Of a DNA stretch of 41,877 nt, positions 34,264-41,877 are shown piece by piece. The stretch lies in contig SVRK01000016.1 in NCBI GenBank assembly GCA_015064855.1, positions 1 to 41,877 of the forward strand, in the 5' to 3' direction. The number at the start of each line of letters is the position of its first letter. The stretch's first letter is position 1. The notes below the pieces were generated by a model. The model saw nothing but the letters and a program-made list of their open reading frames with translations, ran no database searches and was not told where the DNA came from. A program made the translations under genes and the position numbers. Origin of the DNA: Oscillospiraceae bacterium (lineage in GTDB: Bacteria > Bacillota > Clostridia > Oscillospirales > CAG-272).

Positions 34264-35889
34264 TTATTCTCTTACAATGCTTTGTGCTATTGCATACTCG
34301 CCTTCATCAGCACCAGAAATGTATCTTACACCGTAATTGCCAACAATATATGCGCTGCAATATATATTAACGTTTTTATTAATACCCATAAGTATTATTT
34401 CAACGTTTGAATATTTAGCATCAGTAAAGTTCATTACAATAGCGCCTTGTGTATAAGCAATGCTTCCATTTTCATCAACTGTAATGAGAGAATCTGTCTT
34501 TTTTTCGTTAGCAATCGCAACAGCAACGCCATACTTAACAACGTCTGCGCTCATATCTTGATACTTTTCAAGGGAGTCGTGATTTACTTTAACACGGTGA
34601 ATAAGCATACTAGAATCTTCGCCCTCTTCACTTGAATATCCAAGAGCTGTAAAGATTTTATCTATCTTTTCTACCAATAAATTTGTTTGACATACTGAAC
34701 ACTCTGAATATACGTAAATATCATCAGTATAGAGAATAGCTTCTCCGTCTTCAGTTTGATAAACGTACGCTCCATATTGGTGCTCAGGATTATCAAGCAT
34801 CTTTTCAAGTCCGCATCTTTCACAAACTCCAAAGCATGAATTTGCAGCTGTCATCTTATGAGATGCGTAAACGTAATCGTCAAGTCCGTCAGAATCGTTA
34901 AGCAAAATAGTTACGCCTTCAGCTGTGAAGTCGTTGAACACTGTTGTGCCTTCAACAATCTTACTTGCATTATTTGGATGAGAAAGAATGATTTCACTCA
35001 ATTTAGAATATGGCGAACGAGCGTTGCCACCTATAAAATAAAGTGAGCCCTTATCGTTACCTTGTTGTGCAAATGAAACTTGAGTAACGTCACATTGGAA
35101 TTCAAGATATTCAATAGCTACCTTGCCGTCATCAGGCTTATAGAAAGCTGTAATTTCAGCTAATCTAACACAAAGAGCCTGGTTTGCAATTGATTTTAGA
35201 TTTGGACCAAAGACTAAACGTGTAACGTTTGAAATTGCATTGTTAAATGCATTTGAACCAATTGTTTGAGCGTTTATGTATAATTCGCCTCTAAATGCAC
35301 CATAGCAGTTATTAAACGCCTCTCCACCAACAGTCGTTAAATTTTTGGGGAAGTTCTTTACCGACATAAGTTTTGTTGAATATGCAGCAAAGCAATAAGG
35401 AATTTCTGTAATTTGGCTATTTTCACCAAAATCAATGCATCTTAACTGCTGGGTTCTTTGGTTCATATCGTGTACTTTATTTACAGTTCCTGCAAGCTGA
35501 ATGTATCCGCAAACACCATTACCGCCTTTGCTAAAATACAAGTCGCTTTTTATAGAATTGAGGTTTACATAAGTAATCAAGGTGCCGCCCATATGTGATG
35601 GGAAATTAAATCTTGTTAAATACTCCGTACCGATTTTTGTTTCATCAATACCTGCACTTGCCATATCCTCTGACATCACGCTAGTGTTGAGTGCAGAAAT
35701 TGTAGAACCAGAAGCAGTAAAATACTTTTCCTCCTCGAAAACAACGAAGTGTGTTATCGTATCGCTTTCACCTACTTTTAATTCATCAGGAATTTCTTCA
35801 AGATAAACGTCCTTAGCGAGAGCACCCATTGCAAAAAGGCAAACAAACGCCAACGCTAAAACAATTGATAAAAATATCTTTTTGTTCAT
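34264..35889 (-). CDS. Secreted leucine-rich-repeat (LRR_5/BspA-like) protein
   Basis: 541 residues. Signal peptide 1-25 (KKIFLSIVLALAFVCLFAMG, ALA). Residues about 100-310 hold irregular LRR_5 repeats (QLRCIDFGENSQITEIPYCF, LTTVGGEAFNNCYG, AQTIGSNAFNNA, VTRLVFGPNLKSI, LSEIILSHPNN), the treponemal/BspA type found in surface and adhesion proteins. Then a four-cysteine patch (C356, C359, C397, C400) and a C-terminal beta-rich region (about 410-541) follow. No LPXTG, SLH or lipobox is seen, so it may be released or bound through the C-terminal domain. It has a strong own promoter (35923-35951). Confidence 0.8.
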   Translation of the reverse strand: MNKKIFLSIVLALAFVCLFAMGALAKDVYLEEIPDELKVGESDTITHFVVFEEEKYFTASGSTISALNTSVMSEDMASAGIDETKIGTEYLTRFNFPSHMGGTLITYVNLNSIKSDLYFSKGGNGVCGYIQLAGTVNKVHDMNQRTQQLRCIDFGENSQITEIPYCFAAYSTKLMSVKNFPKNLTTVGGEAFNNCYGAFRGELYINAQTIGSNAFNNAISNVTRLVFGPNLKSIANQALCVRLAEITAFYKPDDGKVAIEYLEFQCDVTQVSFAQQGNDKGSLYFIGGNARSPYSKLSEIILSHPNNASKIVEGTTVFNDFTAEGVTILLNDSDGLDDYVYASHKMTAANSCFGVCERCGLEKMLDNPEHQYGAYVYQTEDGEAILYTDDIYVYSECSVCQTNLLVEKIDKIFTALGYSSEEGEDSSMLIHRVKVNHDSLEKYQDMSADVVKYGVAVAIANEKKTDSLITVDENGSIAYTQGAIVMNFTDAKYSNVEIILMGINKNVNIYCSAYIVGNYGVRYISGADEGEYAIAQSIVRE

Positions 35890-35922
35890 AATTCTCTCCT
35901 AAATATTCTAAAATACAATTTT

Positions 35923-35951
35923 ATACTAGCATATCTAAAGTGATTTGTCAA
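35923..35951 (-). promoter_or_regulatory. Promoter of the LRR protein gene
   Basis: On the minus strand TTGACA (35946-35951), 17 bp, TAGTAT (35923-35928) with an extended -10 TGC. The -35 starts 2 nt after the folD stop, with no terminator between. Confidence 0.75.
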
Positions 35952-35953
35952 TA

Positions 35954-36802
35954 TTATAAAGTATTTTTAAATGCTGTCAATGTGTTTTGCAAGAGCATAG
36001 AAATTGTCATAGGTCCAACTCCACCGGGAACAGGGGTAATATATCCTGCTACCTTTTCGCAGCTTTCAAAATCTACATCTCCTGTAAGCTTTCCATCTGC
36101 ACGGCGATTCATACCAACGTCGATAACAACCGCGCCCTCTTTAACCATATCTCCTGTTATAAAATCAGCCTTGCCAATAGCAACAACAAGTATGTCTGCA
36201 CGCTTTGTTACCTCTTTTAAATCCTTTGTTCTTGAATGGCAAATTGTAACTGTACCGTTCGCTTGTAAAAGAAGCATCGCCTGTGGCTTACCAACAATAT
36301 TGCTTCTACCAATAACTACGCATTCTTTTCCTGAAATTTCAACGCCTGTTGACTCAATAAGCTTCATAACGCCCGCGGGTGTACAAGGCAAGAAGCTGTG
36401 ATTACCTATCATAATTTTGCCTGTATTTACAGGGTGGAAGGCATCAACGTCTTTATTTGGGTCAATAGCCAAAATAACCTTTTCCTCATCAAGGTGCTTT
36501 GGCAAAGGAAGCTGACATAGAATACCGTTAATTTTGTCATCCTTATTTAGTCTTTCAATAAGAGCCAAAAGCTCATCCATATCGGTATTTTCTGGAAGTC
36601 TATAAAGCTCTGAATAGAAGCCTACCTCGGCACATCCCTTTTCTTTATTAGCTACATAAACCTTTGATGCTGGGTCCTCACCAACTATGATAACGGCAAG
36701 TCCTGCGCGTCTGCCATATTTATTAAATAATTCCTCTGTTTCTCTTTTTATGTCTTCTCTTACGCTTGCCGAAACAAGCTTACCGTTAATTATTTCAGCC
36801 AT
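35954..36802 (-). CDS. folD: Bifunctional methylenetetrahydrofolate dehydrogenase/cyclohydrolase
   Basis: Oxidises 5,10-methylene-THF to methenyl-THF and hydrolyses it to 10-formyl-THF, feeding one-carbon units to purines and formyl-Met. 282 residues, family length. Landmarks: VGEDPASKVYVANKEKGC with the catalytic YxxxK lysine, NGILCQLPLPKHLDE, DVDAFHPVNTGK, the NADP-site VVIGRSNIVGKPQA, and PVPGGVGPMTISMLLQNT. It overlaps lgt by 8 nt; AGAGG is its ribosome site. It is the last gene of yfmF-yfmH-lgt-folD. Confidence 0.98.
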   Translation of the reverse strand: MAEIINGKLVSASVREDIKRETEELFNKYGRRAGLAVIIVGEDPASKVYVANKEKGCAEVGFYSELYRLPENTDMDELLALIERLNKDDKINGILCQLPLPKHLDEEKVILAIDPNKDVDAFHPVNTGKIMIGNHSFLPCTPAGVMKLIESTGVEISGKECVVIGRSNIVGKPQAMLLLQANGTVTICHSRTKDLKEVTKRADILVVAIGKADFITGDMVKEGAVVIDVGMNRRADGKLTGDVDFESCEKVAGYITPVPGGVGPMTISMLLQNTLTAFKNTL

Positions 36803-37808
36803 TTTTTACCTCTTTATTTTTCTTAAAACGATTTTTAAAGCTTTCCCAAATATCGATGTTTTTCTTTACAAGTATTACTCTACGTGTCACTATAAACGCC
36901 ATTAGTAGTACTCCTGCTATAAGGGTTACAACCGCAACCAGAACGGAAACTCTTATAATTCTTTCATCTCCTATAACAATCCATAGGCTATCGGTTCTTA
37001 ATCTTTCGATAAACATTCTGCCAAAGCCATACCACATCATATAGAATGCAAAGAAGAAGCCATCAATGTGCTTTTCTTTTGCTACCTTTATTATCTTGGT
37101 TGCAACAATAAGCGTACCAATCATCAAAAGAACGCCTATCACGTTCCAAAGGGACTCATAAAGGAAGGTTGGATGAACGCCGACACCATCGGTTGCGATT
37201 AATTCGGGGTCATATCCTTCAAAAAGGGATTTAGGAAAATCGGGTGAGCACATTCTCCAAGGAAGGGTTGTAGCCCCACCGTATGCCTCAGCATTAAAGA
37301 AGTTACCCCATCTGCCAAGCGTTTGTGCAAAAAGCACGGAAGGAACGGCAATATCAAGAATTTTAAAGGTGTTCATTTTTTTAACCTTTGACACTATTAA
37401 AATAGTAATACCACCCGCAATAACGCCACCATAAATGGCAAGTCCACCTTCCCAAACAGACACTACGCTGTAAAGGAAGCCTATAAATTCGCCAACATCT
37501 TTTCCGCCGACGTGCGTAACTCCAAAATAATTACCCGGTCTATCCATCATATCAAAAATGACGTAGTAAAGACGCGCTCCGACAATAGACATTGGCAAAA
37601 TCCAAATAGCATAATCAATTACCGTATCTATTTTTATTTTGTTTTCGTAAAAGCGCCAAAACGCATATCCAACCGCCAGGGTCATACCAAAGGCGATTAT
37701 GATTGCATAGAAATATATGGGAGTACCAAAAATTTCAAATGCAATTTCATTCACCTCAAAATCTGTAATTCCCAGACCCGGAAACGAAAGAGTGTGTGTT
37801 GTTTTCAT
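36795..37808 (-). CDS. lgt: Prolipoprotein diacylglyceryl transferase
   Basis: Transfers diacylglycerol from phosphatidylglycerol to the lipobox cysteine of prolipoproteins. 337 residues with about seven membrane helices. Family signature GRWGNFFNAEAYG; also ARLYYVIFD, EGGLAIYGGVIAG, PTFLYESLWN and GFGRMFIERLRTDSL. Slightly longer than usual because of extra loop residues and a basic C-terminal tail. AAGGAG is six bases before ATG 37808. No lipoprotein gene adjoins. Confidence 0.96.
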   Translation of the reverse strand: MKTTHTLSFPGLGITDFEVNEIAFEIFGTPIYFYAIIIAFGMTLAVGYAFWRFYENKIKIDTVIDYAIWILPMSIVGARLYYVIFDMMDRPGNYFGVTHVGGKDVGEFIGFLYSVVSVWEGGLAIYGGVIAGGITILIVSKVKKMNTFKILDIAVPSVLFAQTLGRWGNFFNAEAYGGATTLPWRMCSPDFPKSLFEGYDPELIATDGVGVHPTFLYESLWNVIGVLLMIGTLIVATKIIKVAKEKHIDGFFFAFYMMWYGFGRMFIERLRTDSLWIVIGDERIIRVSVLVAVVTLIAGVLLMAFIVTRRVILVKKNIDIWESFKNRFKKNKEVKNG

Positions 37809-37817
37809 ATATGCTCC

Positions 37818-39113
37818 TTATTTGTTTAAAGGCTCTACTACGCTCATTGCATAATATTCCTCTTTAAACGTGTCGTTAAATAGCTTTTCAACATACTCAA
37901 GGGTTATTGAGTTTATAATATCCGGTGTATCTAAAATATCAGCACCATCAAAATAATTAAAAATAAAGTTATTTCCGATATCCTCAACTGAATCAAACGA
38001 CTTAATATTAGACGCATAAACGGTTCTCTTTGAAAGCTCAAAGGCTTCTTTATCAAGTCCTTCCTTCTTCATTTTTTCAACGTAATCAAGGAACAAGGAA
38101 TAAACCTTGTCAGGGTCGCTTGATTCCGATGAAATAACGTTAAAGGAATAGTTCTTACCAATCTCACAACCGCTTGACAAGTCCTGCGCTATTAAATTTT
38201 GAGAATACAAATCATTATAAAATTCAGATGATTGAGAGAACAAAATCTCATCGAGAATTTCAGTTGCGTATGCTTTTTTTGTTCTTTCCTTTGCTTCCTT
38301 TGGAATATCCATATCCTTAATTCCAATAGTGAAAAGTGGCTTTGAAACATCAAGCTGACATACGGTTTTCTTCAAATAAGCCTCCTTAGGCTCATCCTCG
38401 TCCTCTGTATCTCTTACGATGGTAAATGGCTCGGCTTCGACAAGAACCTTGTCACAAACAGCCTCTATTTGGCTAATATCAACGTCTCCGACAACGCAAA
38501 GAGTCATATTGCGTAGATTATAGAAAATATTATAGCATTTATAGAGCACTTCAGCCGTAATTTCGGCAATTGATTCAACAGTGCCTGCAATATCAATACG
38601 CATTTTATTTTTCTTATAGAGTGCCTTCATAAGCTCCCTGTGCATTCTAACACTGGGATGGTCCTCGTACATCTTAATCTCTTGACCAATAATTCCCTGC
38701 TCCTTTTGTACGGTTTTTTCCGTAAAATAAGGATGTGTTACAAAGTCAAGCAAAATTTCAAGCGACTCGTAAAAATTTTCTGTGCAAGAAAAAATGTAGC
38801 CTGTTAAATTGTTACCTGTAAATGCATTAGCGTTTGCGCCTGTTTTTGCGTATCTTTCAAATGCATCAACACCATCCTCACACTCGAACATTTTATGCTC
38901 TAAAAAGTGCGCTATTCCGTCAGGAACTATAGTATATTCTTTATCGGTTACGTGCTTAAACTTATTGTCTACTGCACCATATCTTGTTGCAAAAATTGCA
39001 TAGGACGTAGTCATTTTTTTAGGGAAAACAAAAACCTCGAGTCCGCTTTTGTGGGTAAAGCTATAATGCTTTTCGCCAAGCATTTCGTTCTCTTTTAATA
39101 CGATATTGCTCAT
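37818..39113 (-). CDS. yfmH: M16 zinc peptidase family protein, YfmH/YmfH type
   Basis: 431 residues, two M16 half-domains. The inverted zinc motif H69-F-L-E72-H73 (IAHFLEHKMFE) is intact, with NANAFTGNNLTGYIFSC and EQGIIGQEIKMYEDHPSVR following, so it is the catalytic partner. The neighbouring yfmF product lacks the motif and would be the non-catalytic partner of a heterodimer. Named in databases as an EF-P 5-aminopentanol modification-associated protein from Bacillus ymfH. Its start overlaps the yfmF stop by 4 nt (ATGA). Confidence 0.9.
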   Translation of the reverse strand: MSNIVLKENEMLGEKHYSFTHKSGLEVFVFPKKMTTSYAIFATRYGAVDNKFKHVTDKEYTIVPDGIAHFLEHKMFECEDGVDAFERYAKTGANANAFTGNNLTGYIFSCTENFYESLEILLDFVTHPYFTEKTVQKEQGIIGQEIKMYEDHPSVRMHRELMKALYKKNKMRIDIAGTVESIAEITAEVLYKCYNIFYNLRNMTLCVVGDVDISQIEAVCDKVLVEAEPFTIVRDTEDEDEPKEAYLKKTVCQLDVSKPLFTIGIKDMDIPKEAKERTKKAYATEILDEILFSQSSEFYNDLYSQNLIAQDLSSGCEIGKNYSFNVISSESSDPDKVYSLFLDYVEKMKKEGLDKEAFELSKRTVYASNIKSFDSVEDIGNNFIFNYFDGADILDTPDIINSITLEYVEKLFNDTFKEEYYAMSVVEPLNK

Positions 39114-40381
39114 TTTTCGTCCTCTCCCTTCAAGAAATATACTGTATCAAGTGTGATTTTATTTGCAACTGCTTTTACATCGTCTATTGTTGCGTTTTCT
39201 ATTTTTTCACTCTCAATTATAGGTGTGGTATAAATACCGCAAATGCCTCTGAAGAACACCCACGTTTCCATAGCCTCTGCGCCATCATAAATTGCTAAAT
39301 AACCGTTTCTTATAGACTTTTTGGCACTTTCAAATTCTTCCTCGGTAATTTCGCCACGCTTAATCATCTCAAGCTGCTCAAGTATTGCATCCCTTGCAAT
39401 ATCCTTGTTTTTAGATTCAATTCCCGAGCTTACAAGCATAATACCGCTTCTTTGATTGATTAGCGAACGGCAGTAGTAGCAAAGGCTCATCTTCTCTCTT
39501 ACGTTTAAAAACAGCTTAGCCGTTGGTGAGCCACCGTAAACCTCATTGAATAGTTGAATTAAATGATATTGATTTTCGGAGTAATGATATCCAAGGCGGA
39601 AGCCGAGAACTAATTTTCCTTGATTTACCTTTTCGGTGTCGACTACCTCTTTAACGTTGTCAGCCGACATTTTAATTTCTACCGGCTGAACTGCCTTTGG
39701 TGTACGCTCAACACCCTCGAATCTTTTCTTAAACGCCAAAGCAACGCTTTCAATGTCCGCTTTTCCAACAAAATATATTTCGATTATATCGTTTTGGAGT
39801 GCATTTTTATATGCATCATAGAGCGATTTTTCGGTGATTTTCTTAACATCCTCGACCTCGCCCATTTTAGATACGCCAAAAACCTCGTCCTTACACATTT
39901 CACTCTTTAGGCGCTTAACGGCATACTGTCCTTTATTGTTGACCTCTGCTTCAATGGTATCGATAAGGTTGAGTTTTTCGCCTTTAGTAAACTCCTTGTC
40001 AAAAGCACCATCCTTTAGATATGGCTTGAAAACCATCTCACATAATAGGTCAACCATCTCACCTGTTACGTCTGTTCCTTGAGTATACCTATCATTTAAC
40101 ATATTTGCCTTAAAGCCGAAAATTTGATATTCACCAAACGCATCGTTTCTTGCAGCTATGTCGCCCGAATAAAGAAACTGAAGGCGCTTATTTATTTCAG
40201 CTTGGCTTGGATATTTTTCGCACGCGCGCATTAAAATAAGCGGTATCATAGCATTAAAATGAGCATTTTCACGTGATAAGGGCGCTACGAAATTAAATGA
40301 AAAATAGTTTGTTTTAAATTTATCTGTTTCTATATAGTGGAGCTTTACCCCATCTGCTATTTGAAAGGATTTAGTAATCAT
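39110..40381 (-). CDS. yfmF: M16-like non-catalytic subunit, YfmF/YmfF type
   Basis: 423 residues of the M16 fold without the HxxEH motif: the equivalent region reads RENAHFNAMIPLILMRACEK. This is the usual state of YmfF, the partner of YmfH. KYPSQAEINKRLQFLYSGDI and QLFNEVYGGSPTAKLFLNVREK are typical M16 N- and C-half segments. First gene of the minus-strand operon under the promoter at 40432-40460; SD AAGGAG before ATG 40381. Confidence 0.9.
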   Translation of the reverse strand: MITKSFQIADGVKLHYIETDKFKTNYFSFNFVAPLSRENAHFNAMIPLILMRACEKYPSQAEINKRLQFLYSGDIAARNDAFGEYQIFGFKANMLNDRYTQGTDVTGEMVDLLCEMVFKPYLKDGAFDKEFTKGEKLNLIDTIEAEVNNKGQYAVKRLKSEMCKDEVFGVSKMGEVEDVKKITEKSLYDAYKNALQNDIIEIYFVGKADIESVALAFKKRFEGVERTPKAVQPVEIKMSADNVKEVVDTEKVNQGKLVLGFRLGYHYSENQYHLIQLFNEVYGGSPTAKLFLNVREKMSLCYYCRSLINQRSGIMLVSSGIESKNKDIARDAILEQLEMIKRGEITEEEFESAKKSIRNGYLAIYDGAEAMETWVFFRGICGIYTTPIIESEKIENATIDDVKAVANKITLDTVYFLKGEDEK

Positions 40382-40431
40382 ATTTTCTCCTTTTTTACTT
40401 TTTTAGTAGAAATTTCAAGATAGACACTACA

Positions 40432-40460
40432 ATTTTACTATATTATTGCCAATTTTTCAA
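40432..40460 (-). promoter_or_regulatory. Promoter of yfmF-yfmH-lgt-folD
   Basis: On the minus strand TTGAAA (40455-40460), 17 bp, TAAAAT (40432-40437): five of six at each hexamer. Confidence 0.65.
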
Positions 40461-40468
40461 TATTTTTC

Positions 40469-40497
40469 TTTACTTTTAATTTTATTTATGTTAAAAT
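40469..40497 (+). promoter_or_regulatory. Extended -10 promoter of nahK
   Basis: TTTACT (40469-40474), 17 bp, TAAAAT (40492-40497) preceded by TGT. Back to back with the yfmF promoter, 8 nt between the two -35 boxes. Confidence 0.55.
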
Positions 40498-40529
40498 ATT
40501 GATATATTATATATTATTAGGAGCTTTAT

Positions 40530-41612
40530 ATGTACGATATCAAAAACGTCGCACAAGCATTTTTCCCAAACGAAAGTATTATTTCTGTTGACCCACTTGG
40601 AAACGGACACATTAATTCGACTTTTTTAGTTACAACTAATATTAATAAATACACAATGCAGAAGATAAACACAAGCATCTTCAAGGATGTTGACGGGCTT
40701 ATGGCAAACGTACAAGCCGTTACACATCATATTAGAGATATGGCGCGTCAAAGCGGAATTGACCCTACACGCGCAACGCTACACTTTATGTTAGCGCCCG
40801 ACGGAAACAGATACCTTAATTACGAGGGTGATATTTTCCGCGCATATATCTACATAGACAATGCCTACTCCATTGAAAAAATGGAAAACGCAGAGGATTT
40901 TTACCAAGCCGGTATTGCTTTCGGTAAATTTGCAAATGACCTCTCCGGCTTTGATGCAAGCGTGCTTACAGAAACTATTAAAAATTTCCACAACACAGTT
41001 TCAAGATACAACGATTTTGAAAAGGCAGTAAGTGACAATATTAGTGGCAGACGTGATGAGGTTCAAGAGGAAATTGAATTTGTCCGTCAAAGAAAAGAAT
41101 TTACCCATATGTTTGTTGACAGACTTAATGACGGCTCATTACCTGTTCGTGTTACACACAACGACACAAAGCTGAATAACGTTCTTTTTGATAAGGATAC
41201 AAATCTACCGACTACTGTTATCGACCTTGACACTGTTATGCCAGGCTCATATTTATACGACTTTGGCGATGCTATGCGTTCAGGCTCAACACATGCGGCA
41301 GAGGACGAAAAGGACTTATCCTTGGTTGACTTTGACCTTGGTCTTTACGAAGCGTTTACAAAGGGTTACCTCTCTATGTGTAAGGACTCTCTTACAGAAA
41401 CCGAAATTGAGCTTTTACCGTACGCTTCGATTATGCTAACACTTGAATGTGGTATGCGTTTCCTTGGCGACCACCTAAACGGCGATACTTATTTCAAAAT
41501 CCACCGTGAAGGACATAACCTCGATAGATGCAGAACCCAATTCAAGCTCGTTTCACTAATGGAACAAAACGTTGACAATATGAAAGCGATTATTGAGAAA
41601 TATGCAAAATAA
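40530..41612 (+). CDS. nahK: N-acetylhexosamine 1-kinase (aminoglycoside-phosphotransferase fold)
   Basis: Phosphorylates GlcNAc or GalNAc at C1, feeding the lacto-N-biose/galacto-N-biose salvage route known from bifidobacteria. 360 residues, almost the same length as NahK of Bifidobacterium. Closely similar runs are DPLGNGHINSTFLVTT, INTSIFKDVDGLMANVQAVT, LPVRVTHNDTKLNNVLFD and TVIDLDTVMPGSYLYDFGDA. Catalytic D212 lies in HNDTKLNN (210-217) and metal-site D234 in IDLDT. AGGAG precedes ATG 40530. No lnpA phosphorylase or transporter is adjacent. A broader hexosamine kinase specificity is possible. Confidence 0.88.
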   Translation: MYDIKNVAQAFFPNESIISVDPLGNGHINSTFLVTTNINKYTMQKINTSIFKDVDGLMANVQAVTHHIRDMARQSGIDPTRATLHFMLAPDGNRYLNYEGDIFRAYIYIDNAYSIEKMENAEDFYQAGIAFGKFANDLSGFDASVLTETIKNFHNTVSRYNDFEKAVSDNISGRRDEVQEEIEFVRQRKEFTHMFVDRLNDGSLPVRVTHNDTKLNNVLFDKDTNLPTTVIDLDTVMPGSYLYDFGDAMRSGSTHAAEDEKDLSLVDFDLGLYEAFTKGYLSMCKDSLTETEIELLPYASIMLTLECGMRFLGDHLNGDTYFKIHREGHNLDRCRTQFKLVSLMEQNVDNMKAIIEKYAK

Positions 41613-41620
41613 AAAAAGCA

Positions 41621-41652
41621 AATCCACACGTAAAAACCGTGTGGATTTTTTC
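41621..41652 (+). terminator. Terminator of nahK
   Basis: AATCCACACG (41621-41630), loop TAAAAAC, CGTGTGGATT (41638-41647), then TTTTTTC. Confidence 0.9.
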
Positions 41653-41659
41653 TATAATG

Positions 41660-41697
41660 TCAACAAAAACAAAAAGCACACCATTTGGTGTGCTTTA
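41660..41697 (-). terminator. Terminator of the rRNA operon
   Basis: AAAGCACACC (41673-41682) pairs with GGTGTGCTTT (41687-41696). On the minus strand it is followed by TTTTTGTTTTTG. It lies about 85 nt after the 23S 3' end. Confidence 0.82.
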
Positions 41698-41780
41698 AAA
41701 ATGCTCATTAAAAACCGAACAAAGGAAAATTAATGAAAACTCAACGATTATGTCTTGAATGATTGAACCGTAAAAAGTAG

Positions 41781-41877
41781 TTCAAGCTTTCGGTCTATTA
41801 GTATCGGTCAGCTGAATACATTACTGCACTTACACCTCCGACCTATCAAACTCGTAGTCTACAAGTGACCTTATCAA
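41781..41877 (-). rRNA. 23S ribosomal RNA, 3' end (partial, continues past the window)
   Basis: The complement reads the conserved 23S 3' sequence, including GGAGGTGTAAGTGCAGTAAT, CAGCTGACCGATACTAATAG and ACCGAAAGCTTGAA. The 3' boundary near 41781 is estimated from where conservation ends. A small hairpin, TTGAAC (41781-41786 on the complement) with GTTCAA (41763-41768), follows and may be a processing signal. No 5S gene is found between it and the terminator. Confidence 0.95.

Noticed and set aside
41613..41780. Possible 5S rRNA or tRNA between nahK and 23S
   Set aside because: The stretch holds two terminators and a short processing-type hairpin; no 5S or cloverleaf pattern is seen on either strand.

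Overview
This 41.9 kb window looks like chromosome of an AT-rich, spore-forming-lineage Firmicute of class Clostridia, probably an uncultured gut Oscillospirales or Christensenellales-type organism. The order is an inference. The support is: a large, Bacillus-type SRP RNA with an Alu domain immediately before dnaX-ybaB-recR; scpA-scpB followed by a DUF2953 protein and YtfJ; a SigH-like sigma factor; a SpoIIP-like protein; a MecA homologue; CIRCE-controlled groESL; an SLH surface protein; and N-acetylhexosamine 1-kinase. Almost everything is housekeeping. I see no prophage, insertion sequence, CRISPR array or integrated element. The right edge runs into the 3' end of a 23S rRNA gene on the minus strand.

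Layout. 1-1466: enolase. 1487-5575: SRP RNA, dnaX, ybaB/ebfC, recR and a DnaQ-like exonuclease with a BRCT-like tail, tightly packed and ending in an elaborate nested hairpin. 5574-11174 (minus): rlmB, a degenerate P-type-ATPase-like membrane protein and two radical-SAM-associated proteins (TIGR03960 and TIGR03936 types). 11207-12896 (minus): a zinc-ribbon protein, a SigH-like sigma factor and a DUF4364 regulator. 12992-16170: a SpoIIP-like protein convergent with mecA, then an SLH/Ig-like surface protein. 16171-19705 (minus): rqcH and a heparinase II/III-like enzyme. 19735-26084: divergent lon, engB, an M50 protease, scpA, scpB, DUF2953 and ytfJ. 26162-28409: dacF-like carboxypeptidase, a pseudouridine synthase and a small unknown. 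28484-30757: a two-gene membrane unit (TM2/zinc-ribbon protein and an 8-TM protein with a Pro-Lys tail) behind a perfect consensus promoter. 30810-32851 (minus): groESL with CIRCE. 32980-34248: an AGCS amino-acid:cation symporter. 34264-35951 (minus): a secreted LRR_5 protein with its own promoter. 35954-40460 (minus): yfmF, yfmH, lgt, folD. 40469-41647: nahK. 41781-41877 (minus): 23S rRNA 3' end.

The most unusual item is the 700-residue protein at 8123-10225. It has the membrane layout of a P1B-type ATPase, but the metal-site CPC motif, the DKTGT phosphorylation motif and the GDGxND hinge motif have all been replaced. This suggests a conserved-fold pseudo-ATPase with a non-transport role. 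Second-rank items are the SpoIIP-like protein that lacks its second catalytic histidine, the TM2/Pro-Lys membrane pair, the nested 3' hairpin after the exonuclease gene, the variant SRP RNA tip, and the absence of 5S rRNA downstream of 23S.

Start codons were moved downstream from the longest possible reading frame where a Shine-Dalgarno sequence and family N-termini agree (dnaX, mecA, the SLH protein, rqcH, lon, engB, scpA, scpB, DUF2953, the TM2 protein, groES, TIGR03960).
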